From Planctomycetota bacterium (GTDB lineage Bacteria; Planctomycetota; Planctomycetia; Pirellulales; Pirellulaceae): DNA of 35,729 bases. Made by a program: the position numbers and the translations under genes. Positions 9,357 to 18,752 of this stretch are shown in pieces (the first letter of the stretch is position 1; every line of letters begins with the position of its first letter). The notes under the pieces are model-generated. The model saw only the letters and a program-made list of their open reading frames with translations, ran no database searches and was not told where the DNA came from. The DNA lies in NCBI GenBank assembly GCA_027622275.1, contig JAQBZB010000060.1:1-35729 (forward strand), given 5' to 3'.

Positions 9357-10685
9357 ATGAACTCGAAACTTTCGCGCCGTGAACTCCTCAAGACCACTTC
9401 TGCCGCCGCCATTGCCGTTCCGTACTTTGCGACGGGAAGTCACGCCATCGCCGACGAGTCCAAATCAGCGGAGAAGAACGATCGCCCGCTCCTTGGTGCG
9501 ATCGGAGTTGGGGGCCAAGGTCGGCACGACAGTCGCCGTGCGAAGGAGTTCGGTGACTTCGTTGCGATTTGCGACGTGGATCAAGCTCACGCCGAGCAAG
9601 CCAACCAGGAGCTGGCTGGTGGCAAGGCGCAGCTGTACGGCGACTATCGCAAGCTGTTGGAGAGAAAAGACGTCGAAGCCGTGATCATCGCGACGCCTGA
9701 CCATTGGCATACCAAGATCGCAATCGAAGCGATGCAAGCCGGCAAGGACGTCTACTGTGAAAAGCCGCTCACGTTGACGATCGAAGAGGGCAAGCAGATT
9801 TGCCAGGTTGCGAAGGCGACCAAGCGAGTTTTCCAAGTCGGCACGCAGCAACGCAGCGAGAACGGTGATATGTTCTTGAAGGCTGCCGCGATGTGCCAAG
9901 ACGGGCGGCTCGGCAAAATCCAACGGGTGACTGCGATTATCGGTGGTGCCCCGGCGGGTGGCCCGTTTGCCGTATCGCCCGTGCCGTCAACGCTCGATTG
10001 GGACGCCTGGCAGGGCCAGGCTCAAGTCACGGACTTCATCAAAGAACGTTGTCACGGCAATTTCCGCTGGTGGTACGAATACTCGGGTGGCAAGATGACC
10101 GATTGGGGCGCTCATCATGTCGATATCGCTCACTGGGTGCTGGGAGCCTCGGACACCGGGCCGGTCAGCGTCGAAGGAACGGCGAGTCATCCGGTGCCGC
10201 TCAAGAACGGCTATCCGACGGAAACGAACAAGTACAACACGGCGACCGTGTTCACGGTGACTTGCAGGTTCGCCGACGGTGTCGAATTAATCGTCACCGA
10301 CACGACCGCGGAACACGATAACGGCGTGCTGATTGAAGGGGCGTCGGGACGAATCTTCGTCAATCGCGGCAAACTCACCGGCAAGCCGGTCGAAGAACTC
10401 GCGGCGAATCCGCTGCCGGATGCACTGATCAACAAACTGTCCAAGGGCAAGAAGACCGGCAATCACATGCGGAACTTTATCGAATGCCTCAAGGACCGCG
10501 GCGAACCTATCTCCGACGTCTTCTCGCATCATCGCGCTCTCACGACTTGCCATCTCGCCAACATCGCGATTCGCTTGGGTCGGCGGCTGAACTGGAACCC
10601 CGAAACCGAGCAGTTCGTTGGCGACGACGCGGCCAACGCGTGGTTAAGCCGTGACCAACGGAAGGGCTTCGAGATTTTGGTATGA
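9357..10685 (+). CDS. Gfo/Idh/MocA family oxidoreductase with Tat-type signal (second paralogue)
   Basis: Encodes 442 residues. The N-terminus MNSKLSRRELLKTTSAAAIAV is a twin-arginine signal. The nucleotide-binding loop is AIGVGGQGRHD, then [19 protein letters not shown] and [14 protein letters not shown], almost identical to the paralogue upstream. The segment [25 protein letters not shown] is also shared, as is the C-terminal pattern NHMRNFIECLKDRGEPISDVFSHH. The upstream protein is slightly longer in the middle, so this looks like an old tandem duplication now split by a GNAT gene. A longer frame start at 9165 lies inside the GNAT gene and is rejected. Substrate unknown; periplasmic carbohydrate oxidation is an inference. 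Confidence 0.9.
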   Translation: MNSKLSRRELLKTTSAAAIAVPYFATGSHAIADESKSAEKNDRPLLGAIGVGGQGRHDSRRAKEFGDFVAICDVDQAHAEQANQELAGGKAQLYGDYRKLLERKDVEAVIIATPDHWHTKIAIEAMQAGKDVYCEKPLTLTIEEGKQICQVAKATKRVFQVGTQQRSENGDMFLKAAAMCQDGRLGKIQRVTAIIGGAPAGGPFAVSPVPSTLDWDAWQGQAQVTDFIKERCHGNFRWWYEYSGGKMTDWGAHHVDIAHWVLGASDTGPVSVEGTASHPVPLKNGYPTETNKYNTATVFTVTCRFADGVELIVTDTTAEHDNGVLIEGASGRIFVNRGKLTGKPVEELAANPLPDALINKLSKGKKTGNHMRNFIECLKDRGEPISDVFSHHRALTTCHLANIAIRLGRRLNWNPETEQFVGDDAANAWLSRDQRKGFEILV

Positions 10686-10724
10686 TGGAATCGTTGATTA
10701 TTCCGAGGTTTGGAAGTGAGTCGC

Positions 10725-11438
10725 ATGGCTACGTCGATTACGAACGGCACGCACAATGAATTCTCCTTCGAGGGGATTCCGCCGCTTGAGCCGGGAGACC
10801 GCCTGACCCGCGCCGAGTTCGAACGCCGCTGGGAGGCGATGCCGAATCTCAAGCGAGCCGAGTTAATCGAGGGAGTTGTCTATATGGCTGCGGCAGTTAG
10901 ATATCGACAACACGGTCGACCGAATCGTTGGATCACTCGTTTACTTGTCACGTATGAGAACCATACTCCCGGAGTTGCGGGTGCCGAAAACACAAGCGTC
11001 CGCATGGATCTCGATAACATGCCACAACCTGATTCGTTACTTCTGATCGAACCGCCTCACAGCAAAACAATTACGATCAGCGACGATGACTACCTCGAAG
11101 GCGCTCCTGAACTGATTGTTGAGATCGCGTCGAGCAGTACAAGTTATGACCTCGGCGTCAAGCTTCAGGCATACCTCCGCAATGGAGTCCCGGAGTATAT
11201 CGTGTGGCGCGTGCTGGAGGGCGAGTTCGACTGGTTTGTCCTGCACGAAGGGGAATTCAAACGGCAGGTGATCGAGGACGAAGGTGTCGTGCGCAGTACC
11301 CAGTTTCCCGGTCTCTGGTTGGATACGCGAGCGTTGCTTAGCGGCAAGTTCGCCGACGCATTCGAGACGCTTGAACGCGGCCTGGCGACTCCAGAACACG
11401 AAGCGTTTGTCAAACAACTCAGTTCATCCTCGGCGTGA
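10725..11438 (+). CDS. Uma2-family (DUF820) putative restriction-endonuclease-fold protein
   Basis: Encodes 237 residues. The order of motifs fits Uma2: AELIEGVVYMAAA near residues 46-58, an acidic PDSLLLIEPP near 104-113, then APELIVEIASSS, YDLGVKLQAYLRNGVPEYIVW (~130-165) carrying the Glu and Lys of a PD-(D/E)xK-like nuclease core. Uma2 proteins are abundant in cyanobacteria and planctomycetes, usually as many unlinked copies, and their biological role is not established. I chose the ATG at 10725 over a TTG at 10710 because GGAAGTGAG lies just upstream. It ends 10 bases before the dehydrogenase start and may be co-transcribed with it. Confidence 0.83.
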   Translation: MATSITNGTHNEFSFEGIPPLEPGDRLTRAEFERRWEAMPNLKRAELIEGVVYMAAAVRYRQHGRPNRWITRLLVTYENHTPGVAGAENTSVRMDLDNMPQPDSLLLIEPPHSKTITISDDDYLEGAPELIVEIASSSTSYDLGVKLQAYLRNGVPEYIVWRVLEGEFDWFVLHEGEFKRQVIEDEGVVRSTQFPGLWLDTRALLSGKFADAFETLERGLATPEHEAFVKQLSSSSA

Positions 11439-11448
11439 GTTGTCTTGG

Positions 11449-12255
11449 ATGTCCTACTGGCAAGGCAAAGTAGCAATCGTCACCGGCGGATCAGCTGGGT
11501 TGGGGCTTGCCATCGCCGAGGCTCTGGGTGATCGTGGCGCTTCTGTGATGATTGCTGCACGTGATGGCGGCCGGCTTCACGAGGCAGTCGGACGCCTTCA
11601 ACAAAAGGGGCACCGCGGAGCGGGTTTCGCGACCGATGTGACCGATGCCGAGCAAGTCGATTCGTTGATTGACAGAACGATCAGCGAGTTCGGGCGACTC
11701 GACATGCTCGTCAACAACGTCGGACGCTCCACGCGCGGGAACGTACTCGATACCGGTCCCGATGAATTTCGTGAGTTGTTGGAGTTGAACTTCCTGTCGG
11801 TCGTTCGATGTACGCAAGCCGCTGCCCCACACTTGATCGAATCCCGCGGTCACGTTGTAAACATCGGCTCGCTGGCGTCGAAGTCCGTCTCGAAATTCCT
11901 CGGTGCTTACCCCGCGAGCAAGTTTGCCGTCGCCGCATATTCACAGCAATTACGATTGGAGCTTCAGCCACAAGGTGTTCACGTGCTGTTGGTTTGTCCC
12001 GGTCCGATTGCTCGCGAAGACGCCGGTCAACGCTACGACGCCGAGACGCGCGATCTGCCGGATTCGGCGCGTCAACCGGGCGGCGGAGTCAAGCTCCGCG
12101 GCATCCCGCCCGATCGACTTGCCGCCAGGATTCTGCGGGCGTGCGAGCAACGGCGTCTCGAATTGATCGTTCCCGCGAGAGCCCGCTGGCTGTTCGCGAT
12201 CTCGCAGCTGTGGCCGTCGCTCGGCGATCGCATTATCGCGAAGATGAATTCTTAA
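11449..12255 (+). CDS. Short-chain dehydrogenase/reductase (SDR)
   Basis: Encodes 268 residues of the classical SDR fold, an NAD(P)-dependent oxidoreductase of the cytoplasm. Visible are the dinucleotide-binding TGGSAGLG (~13-20), the stabilising NNVG (~88), the catalytic Ser in NIGSLASKSV, and the catalytic YPASK (Tyr and Lys, ~154-158), followed by LVCPGPI. The last ~60 residues (RILRACEQRRLELIVPARARW) resemble SDR proteins of the DltE/YqjQ type. The ATG is 10 bases after the Uma2 stop. A longer frame (from 11284) lies inside the Uma2 gene and is rejected. The substrate cannot be told from the sequence. Confidence 0.88.
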   Translation: MSYWQGKVAIVTGGSAGLGLAIAEALGDRGASVMIAARDGGRLHEAVGRLQQKGHRGAGFATDVTDAEQVDSLIDRTISEFGRLDMLVNNVGRSTRGNVLDTGPDEFRELLELNFLSVVRCTQAAAPHLIESRGHVVNIGSLASKSVSKFLGAYPASKFAVAAYSQQLRLELQPQGVHVLLVCPGPIAREDAGQRYDAETRDLPDSARQPGGGVKLRGIPPDRLAARILRACEQRRLELIVPARARWLFAISQLWPSLGDRIIAKMNS

Positions 12256-12264
12256 CGTCCGTCG

Positions 12265-12294
12265 TTGGACCGGGCACTCGTCTGGCCCTATCAT
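12265..12294 (+). promoter_or_regulatory. Possible housekeeping-type promoter for the sulfatase
   Basis: A TTGGAC hexamer (12265-12270) and TATCAT (12289-12294) are separated by 18 bases and lie 47 bases upstream of the sulfatase ATG. This fits a sigma-70-like promoter in spacing and -10 quality, but is a match by eye only. Confidence 0.3.
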
Positions 12295-12340
12295 GACGGG
12301 CAACCGCCGTCAGTTATTCTCTTTCGCGAAGGCAACACTC

Positions 12341-13738
<1,398 letters not shown>

Positions 13739-14303
13739 ACGAAAAGAGCGTTTGCCGATCTCGGATTATTCATGAACTCGGTGGCGATCGTTGCCAGCTA
13801 TTTGGCAACAGGAGGTTGAAGCTACCTTGCCCAAAACACCGCGCAAAAGTAACCCGACGCGTAAGCGAGGAGACACGTTGGCCTTCCTCGCTTACGCGTC
13901 GCGTTACGAATAATCCGCGCTATTGCATTCTGTCGTGAAATGGGGTGCCAAAGAGTTTTTACTGCAAAAACAGTTGCGGTGGCGGCTCCGGTGGGATATG
14001 TTACTTGGTTAGTTCGAGTTGGCGAGTTCTCTATGGTTTCGCCCTGGTTGGTTGATTCCGTCGTGCATGTTGCGTTATGTGCGCTCGTTTTTTGGTTTCT
14101 GATAGAGATAAATTGCCGTTCGGCTCGTCTCTTCGGTTGATCTGCCAAACCATCCATTCGTGACGGTGATAAGCTTGAATGAGTGCGCTGAACAACTCCA
14201 CGGAAGGTCGCTCTTTATCAAAGTAAGTCATTCGCAATGGCATAGGTGTTCGGAAAGTTGTATCCTCGGTATTTTCCAGTCCTCATTTTTTGGAGTAACG
14301 ACT
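13739..14303. other. Intergenic region with palindromes and a doubtful small membrane ORF
   Basis: This gap between the sulfatase and the DUF1559 gene holds a 7-bp stem (GTTGCCA/TGGCAAC, 13790-13809) and the longer inverted repeat at 13850-13906. An open frame at 13940-14140 (66 residues, ending in a hydrophobic helix VVHVALCALVFWFLIEI) has no convincing ribosome-binding site and is not called as a gene. The promoter of the DUF1559 gene should lie in the last ~150 bases, but I cannot point to it. Confidence 0.4.
13850..13906. repeat. 22-bp inverted repeat (one mismatch)
   Basis: Arms 13850-13871 and 13885-13906 are reverse complements except for one position, around a 13-base loop. The arms contain the palindrome ACGCGT. 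It lies about 110 bases after the sulfatase and starts with TAAC / ends GTTA, like the element at 35634-35697. It could work as a terminator or be a mobile palindrome. Confidence 0.8.
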
Positions 14304-15311
14304 ATGTCTCGGCCCCGAAATAGAGCAGGCTTCACGCTTGTTGAACTGCTCGTGGTGATTGCCATCATCGGTATCTTGGTAGCTTTACTGCTCCCTGCCG
14401 TACAGGCAGCGCGTGAAGCCGCGCGGCGCATGCAATGCAGCAACAATCTGAAGCAGATTGGATTGGCCCTGCACAATTATCACGACACCTATCAGACAAT
14501 GCCGTCTGGTTACTTGGTTAAGCGCACGAGTGCGACCGTCTGCTTGCCCAACGAGAATAGCTGGAGCTGGGGTGCCTTGATTCTCCCATTCATCGAACAG
14601 TCGTCTCTGCACGACCAGTTGAATGTGGGAAACATATCGCTTGCTCAGGCCGGTGCCAACGTAACATTGCTGGCGCAGATGGAACTGTCGATGGCTGCCT
14701 TTCGCTGCCCATCGGACACAGGGCCGGAAGTCAACAATAACAATATGAAGCGGTTCAACCCATGGAATAATCCTGCTGGCTGGACGATGGCGACCTCCAA
14801 CTATGTTGGCAACAACACGTCCTGGGACTTGCGATGGGACGGTAACGTCGATCGCACACAGGGGATTTTTGTGCAGGACCAGGGGACCGCGTTCCGAGAT
14901 GTCCTCGACGGGACCACCAATGTTATCGCGGTCGGCGAGCGTCGCTGGCGAACCAAGAATTCTGGTGGCATCCAGACAATTCAAGCCGCTATCGTGTTTG
15001 GGGTCACAACCGGCGCAACGACATGCGACGAAGGTAGCAACAATCGCCTGTCAGCGGTATTAGCGATGGGACGCCCTAGGATCAATCGGAACTCGATCGT
15101 GAATACCGACAGACAGCGTTGGGGCTATTCCAGCCAACATCCGGGCGGATCGATGTTCACCATGTGCGACGCCAGCGTGCAATTTATTGCGGAGATGATC
15201 GAGGGTGACTTTGGGGCCGACCAGGAACTCGTCGACAGCACCTTCGCCACGCTGACGACTTGGGAAGCGCTTCTGGCGAGGCAGGACGGCACAGCGGTTC
15301 AGCTTCCGTAG
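14304..15311 (+). CDS. DUF1559 / type IV pilin-like secreted protein
   Basis: Encodes 335 residues from the ATG giving MSRPRNRAGFTLVELLVVIA; the upstream frame extension (to 14160) is rejected since GGAG lies at 14292-14295. The N-terminus is a prepilin cleavage and methylation motif (G|FTLVELLVVIAIIGILVALLLPAVQAAREAARR) and NLKQIGLALHNYHDTY is the DUF1559 hallmark. The C-terminal part has GSMFTMCDASVQFI, again typical of the family. DUF1559 proteins are expanded into hundreds of copies in planctomycetes and are thought to be pseudopilin-like surface proteins; the exact role is unknown. It is followed by an intrinsic terminator and a small lipoprotein gene. Confidence 0.95.
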   Translation: MSRPRNRAGFTLVELLVVIAIIGILVALLLPAVQAAREAARRMQCSNNLKQIGLALHNYHDTYQTMPSGYLVKRTSATVCLPNENSWSWGALILPFIEQSSLHDQLNVGNISLAQAGANVTLLAQMELSMAAFRCPSDTGPEVNNNNMKRFNPWNNPAGWTMATSNYVGNNTSWDLRWDGNVDRTQGIFVQDQGTAFRDVLDGTTNVIAVGERRWRTKNSGGIQTIQAAIVFGVTTGATTCDEGSNNRLSAVLAMGRPRINRNSIVNTDRQRWGYSSQHPGGSMFTMCDASVQFIAEMIEGDFGADQELVDSTFATLTTWEALLARQDGTAVQLP

Positions 15312-15329
15312 TTGAGTTTTCGATGGCTG

Positions 15330-15352
15330 CGGCTGTTCCGAAGGGACAGCCG
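15330..15352 (+). other. Stable hairpin after the DUF1559 gene
   Basis: CGGCTGTTCC-GAA-GGGACAGCCG makes a 10-bp stem (one G-T pair) with a three-base loop 18 bases after the DUF1559 stop. There is no T-run, so it is more likely an RNA-end-protecting or pausing hairpin than a terminator. Confidence 0.5.
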
Positions 15353-15384
15353 TTTGGCCGACCATCACACTGTCGAGTCACAAC

Positions 15385-15421
15385 AAACGCGGCGGGATCA
15401 GTCGATCTCGCTGCGTTTTTT
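15385..15421 (+). terminator. Rho-independent terminator of the DUF1559 gene
   Basis: ACGCGGCGGGAT and ATCTCGCTGCGT pair over 12 positions (two G-T pairs) around a six-base loop and are followed by six T residues (15416-15421). This is the clearest intrinsic terminator in the window, so the lipoprotein downstream probably has its own promoter or depends on read-through. Confidence 0.8.
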
Positions 15422-15675
15422 CATTCTGATTGAGCGGACTCCGTGACTATCGTGGCATCGCCACGGCCATGCTTTCGAGGAGCAAATGAGAGTTTCGAGA
15501 AAATCTCCGCAAGATAGGGTTTATTTTCCATTTACAGTTGTGTTAAGTTGGACGCATGCGTTTCGCCGTCTTGCCAGCTCTGGCCTGCTTTACAGTCACG
15601 TCATCCAGCTGGCAGAGATTCGCTTCTAGCAATCAATTCTGTTCGATTCTCATTTGTTGAAGGAGTTGACTTCCC

Positions 15676-15840
15676 ATGAATTTGTTGTTCCGTCTTTTGG
15701 TGTTAACGGTTCTACTTGCCTCGCCAGCTCTGTTTGTCGGCTGCGCCGCATCCAAAATCACGAGCGATGAGATTCCGACGGATATTGGCGACGTAGGCGA
15801 AGACGAAGGTGCAGACGCCAATCCGCCCGAAGGTCGGTAG
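15676..15840 (+). CDS. Small lipoprotein (54 residues)
   Basis: An ATG with AAGGAG at 15659-15664 opens a 54-codon gene ending in TAG. The product starts with a short basic and hydrophobic signal (MNLLFRLLVLTVLLASPALF) and a VGC lipobox-like cleavage site at Cys23. The mature part is about 30 residues, strongly acidic, with SDEIPTDIGDVGEDEGADA. It would be an acylated envelope lipoprotein. Planctomycete DUF1559 genes are often followed by such small lipoprotein genes, so a functional link to the pilin-like neighbour is plausible, although a terminator separates them here. No function is known. The lipobox lacks the ideal Leu at -3, so lipidation is likely, not certain. Confidence 0.7.
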   Translation: MNLLFRLLVLTVLLASPALFVGCAASKITSDEIPTDIGDVGEDEGADANPPEGR

Positions 15841-15944
15841 AGATCACGAAGACCTATTGCGTAGTCGGTGCTTTGAGTGATCCCGTGCATCCGGATCTGA
15901 CATCTAGCGACACAGTATCCTGAACACACTTGTTGATGCGAACC

Positions 15945-15974
15945 GCGAGGAGTGGGCGATTCCCTGCTCCTCGC
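15945..15974 (+). terminator. Possible terminator hairpin after the small lipoprotein
   Basis: GCGAGGAG and CTCCTCGC pair perfectly and the stem can extend through GGG/CCC with one bulge around a short loop. No T-run follows, so factor-independent termination is doubtful. It sits between the lipoprotein and xylose isomerase. Confidence 0.45.
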
Positions 15975-16069
15975 TTCATGTTGCACGGGCATGGCACCTT
16001 GCGGGCGGCAGCTCAATTCGCCACGATTACACCCGGCTTGAATTCATTCCCCCCCTGAAACGCATCAAG

Positions 16070-17380
16070 ATGTCCGCATTCCCAAAAACTGAAAAGATCC
16101 GGTACGAAGGCCCTCAGTCGAAGAATCCGCTGGCCTTTCGTTGGTATGACGAAGACGAAGTGATCGAAGGCCGCTCGATGAAGGAGCATCTGCGTTTCTC
16201 GGTCACGTACTGGCATACGTTCCGGGGGACTGGGAGCGATCCGTTTGGGGCGGGGACGATGGTCCGGCCTTGGGAGGATGGGACGGATTCGGTTGCGAAT
16301 GCGTGTAACCGGGCTCGCGTGGCGTTCGAGTTCATCGAGAAAATCGGAGCGCCGTACTACGCGTTCCATGATCGCGATGTGGCTCCCGAAGGCGCGACGT
16401 TGGCCGAGAGCAATAGGAACCTGGATGCCGTCGTGGCTGTCTTGAAGGAGGAGCAGGAGCGGACCGGCATCAAGTTGTTGTGGGGCACGGCCAATATGTT
16501 CAGCAACCCGCGGTTCATGCACGGGGCCTCGACCAGCTGTAACGCGGATGCCTTTGTTTATGCGGCAGCTCAAGTGAAGAAGGCGCTCGAAGTTACCAAG
16601 GATCTGGGCGGCGAGAACTATGTTTTTTGGGGAGGCCGCGAAGGGTATCAGTGCCATTACAACACGGACATGAAACGCGAACTGGATCATCTCGGCCAGT
16701 TCTTCCACATGGCCGTCGACTATGCAAACGAGATCGGTTTCGACGGCACGTTTCTTATTGAGCCCAAGCCGAAGGAGCCGACCAAGCACCAATACGACAG
16801 CGATGCCGCGGCTTGTATCAACTTCCTCCGAGCGTACGGTTTGACCGAGCGGTTCAAGTTGAATATCGAGACGAACCACGCCACGCTCGCCGGTCACACG
16901 ATGATGCACGAGCTGGATTACGCCGGGCATCAAGATTTACTGGGCTCGATCGATGCCAATACGGGCGACCTGATGTTGGGTTGGGACACCGATCAGTTCC
17001 CGACCGACTACTATCTCACCACACAGATCATGCTGATGCTGCTCAAGTACGGCGGTGTCGCCCCCGGCGGTGTCAACTTCGATGCCAAGGTGCGGCGCGA
17101 GAGCTTCGAGCCGATCGATCTGTTTCACGCCCACGTGGGCGGCATGGACGCGTTTGCTCGCGGCTTGAAAATCGCCGCCGCGATTCGGGCGGACGGTGAA
17201 CTTGCCGGCTTCGTGAAGCAACGCTACGGCAGTTGGGACACCGGCATCGGTGCGCAAATCGAATCCGGCAAGGCGGACTTCAAGTCGCTGGAAGCCTACA
17301 TGCTGAAAAAAGGCGAAGTCTCGCCGAATCAGAGCGGCCGACAAGAGATGCTCGAGCATCTGATCAACCGGTATCTGTAA
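16070..17380 (+). CDS. xylA: Xylose isomerase
   Basis: Encodes 436 residues, the usual length of class II xylose isomerase. The enzyme interconverts D-xylose and D-xylulose in the cytoplasm with two divalent metals. The N-terminus ([19 protein letters not shown]) and [15 protein letters not shown] are characteristic. The catalytic His100 lies in [13 protein letters not shown]; metal ligands are carried by [35 protein letters not shown] and [22 protein letters not shown]. No xylulokinase or xylose transporter gene is next to it, so it stands alone here. The Shine-Dalgarno sequence before the ATG is weak. A self-complementary palindrome follows three bases after the stop codon. Confidence 0.96.
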   Translation: MSAFPKTEKIRYEGPQSKNPLAFRWYDEDEVIEGRSMKEHLRFSVTYWHTFRGTGSDPFGAGTMVRPWEDGTDSVANACNRARVAFEFIEKIGAPYYAFHDRDVAPEGATLAESNRNLDAVVAVLKEEQERTGIKLLWGTANMFSNPRFMHGASTSCNADAFVYAAAQVKKALEVTKDLGGENYVFWGGREGYQCHYNTDMKRELDHLGQFFHMAVDYANEIGFDGTFLIEPKPKEPTKHQYDSDAAACINFLRAYGLTERFKLNIETNHATLAGHTMMHELDYAGHQDLLGSIDANTGDLMLGWDTDQFPTDYYLTTQIMLMLLKYGGVAPGGVNFDAKVRRESFEPIDLFHAHVGGMDAFARGLKIAAAIRADGELAGFVKQRYGSWDTGIGAQIESGKADFKSLEAYMLKKGEVSPNQSGRQEMLEHLINRYL

Positions 17381-17382
17381 AC

Positions 17383-17440
17383 GTACGTGGCCGTTCGCTC
17401 CGCGAACGGACGCATTTTCGCGGAGCGAAAAGCCACGTAC
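17383..17440. repeat. Paired palindromic hairpins after xylA
   Basis: Arms 17383-17406 and 17417-17440 are inverted copies with two mismatches. Each copy also folds by itself: CCGTTCGC-TCC-GCGAACGG (17391-17409) and TTTTCGC-GGA-GCGAAAA (17415-17431). The two differing pairs are changed on both sides of the small hairpin, so each copy stays perfectly paired. Likely a REP/BIME-like element that also serves as 3' end structure. Confidence 0.8.
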
Positions 17441-17550
17441 CCGCCGAGTCACTTGATCTTGCGCCATAAGCAGCGGATAATCACGCCGAGTGGATTCCGG
17501 TCTGTCTGTCAATTGGTTTCTGTGTAGCGAGTACTCGAAGGAGCAAAGAC

Positions 17551-18651
17551 ATGCGAGCGAAGTTTTTATTGAGTTGTGCGGTCCTCGTCGCGATGACGGC
17601 TGTATCCACCGTTCAGGCAGCGGATTGGGGATTGAAGAAGGGGAACGCCGATTTGAAGTCGGCTGGTCCTTTGGCCTTCGGGCCCGATGGAATTCTGTTG
17701 GTCGGCGATACGAAGGCCGCGACGGTCTTTGCGATCGATACCGGCGACGCTTCCGGCGAGCCGGGGAAAGTCAGCTTCAACATCAAGGGACTGAACGAGA
17801 AAGTCGCCGATGCCGTTGGAGCCGGTTCCCAGAGCGTCACGATCAACGATGTGGTCGTGAATCCGGCGAGCGGGAATGTGTATATCTCGGCGAGTGCGAA
17901 CGGAAAGGCCGCGCTCGTGCGCGTTGATGGTTCCGGCAAACTGAGCCAAGTCAAGTTGGAAGGTGTCGGCGTCGCGAAAGTCGCGCTGCCAAACGCTCCC
18001 GAAGATAAGGTCCAAGGTCGCGGCAATCCGCGCGACGATTCGATCACCGATTTGGCTTACAGCGATGGCAAAGTCTTGGTTTCGGGCGTATCGCCGAATC
18101 CCGCTGGCGGACGACCGCTGTCGACCGTGCGTGAGCTTGCGTTCCCGCTGACGTCCGCCGACACGGGTGTCAACGTCGAGATTTATCACGGCGCACACGG
18201 TGGCTTGGAAAACTATTCCACAGTACGAACCTTCGTGCCATTCAATGTCGACGGCAAGCCAATCGTGCTGGCGGGCTTCACCTGCACTCCGTTGGTTCGC
18301 TTTGATGTCAAGAGCTTGAAGTCCGACAAGCCGGTTCGCGGCACGACGGTCGCCGAGCTGGGCAATCGCAATCGTCCCTACGACATGATCGTCTACGAGA
18401 AGGACGGCGAGAGCTGGTTGCTGATGGCCAATAGCGCTCGTGGCGTGATGAAGATCAGCACGAAAGACATCGGCCGCAGCGAAGGCATCACCGAGCCGGT
18501 GAAAGGTGGCGGCGTCGCCGGTCAGAAGTACGAGACGATCGAAGAACTGAAAGGCGTCGTCCAGCTCGATCGGTTGAACGATGGCCAGGCGATCATCGTT
18601 GTCCAGAATGAAGGCGGAGCGCAGGACTTGGCGACCATCGAGTTGCCGTAG
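17551..18651 (+). CDS. Exported protein of unknown function, possibly beta-propeller
   Basis: Encodes 366 residues. A clear Sec signal peptide (MRAKFLLSCAVLVAMTAVSTVQA, cleaved before ADWG) directs it to the periplasm. The mature part has several repeats of the type FGPDGILLVGDTKAATVFAID, VYISASANGKAALVRVD, LAYSDGKVLVSGVS and YDMIVYEKDGESWLLMANS, which look like the strands of a beta-propeller, but I do not recognise a named family. No catalytic motif is visible. The gene is preceded by AAGGAG (17538-17543) and ends in a terminator shared with the convergent PQQ-type gene. Possible roles such as binding or scaffold protein are guesses. Confidence 0.78.
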   Translation: MRAKFLLSCAVLVAMTAVSTVQAADWGLKKGNADLKSAGPLAFGPDGILLVGDTKAATVFAIDTGDASGEPGKVSFNIKGLNEKVADAVGAGSQSVTINDVVVNPASGNVYISASANGKAALVRVDGSGKLSQVKLEGVGVAKVALPNAPEDKVQGRGNPRDDSITDLAYSDGKVLVSGVSPNPAGGRPLSTVRELAFPLTSADTGVNVEIYHGAHGGLENYSTVRTFVPFNVDGKPIVLAGFTCTPLVRFDVKSLKSDKPVRGTTVAELGNRNRPYDMIVYEKDGESWLLMANSARGVMKISTKDIGRSEGITEPVKGGGVAGQKYETIEELKGVVQLDRLNDGQAIIVVQNEGGAQDLATIELP

Positions 18652-18679
18652 TCCAATCGCGTTTTCAAGTATTCACAAT

Positions 18680-18715
18680 AGCCCGGCGTCTTGAGATTTA
18701 TCGAGACGTCGGGCT
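18680..18715. terminator. Terminator between convergent genes
   Basis: AGCCCGGCGTCT and AGACGTCGGGCT pair over 12 positions (one G-T) around an 11-base loop, followed by TTTCTTT on the plus strand. It ends the exported-protein gene and could partly block the convergent message, which ends at 18753. Confidence 0.75.
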
Positions 18716-18752
18716 TTCTTTGCTGGAACTGCCGCATGAATTCGATGACGCG

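Noticed and set aside
13940-14140. 66-residue frame with a hydrophobic helix
   Set aside because: No ribosome-binding site, no neighbour context and no family resemblance; hydrophobic short frames are common by chance in T-rich intergenic DNA.
14238-14256. Possible sigma-54 promoter (TGGCAT...TTCGG) upstream of the DUF1559 gene
   Set aside because: The -12 GC is missing at the required spacing, so it does not meet the minimal GG-N10-GC rule.
15486-15629. 47-codon open frame upstream of the small lipoprotein, with GGAG before its ATG
   Set aside because: The product has no recognisable signal or motif, the ribosome-binding site is only a few bases from the ATG, and the frame overlaps the likely promoter region of the lipoprotein gene.
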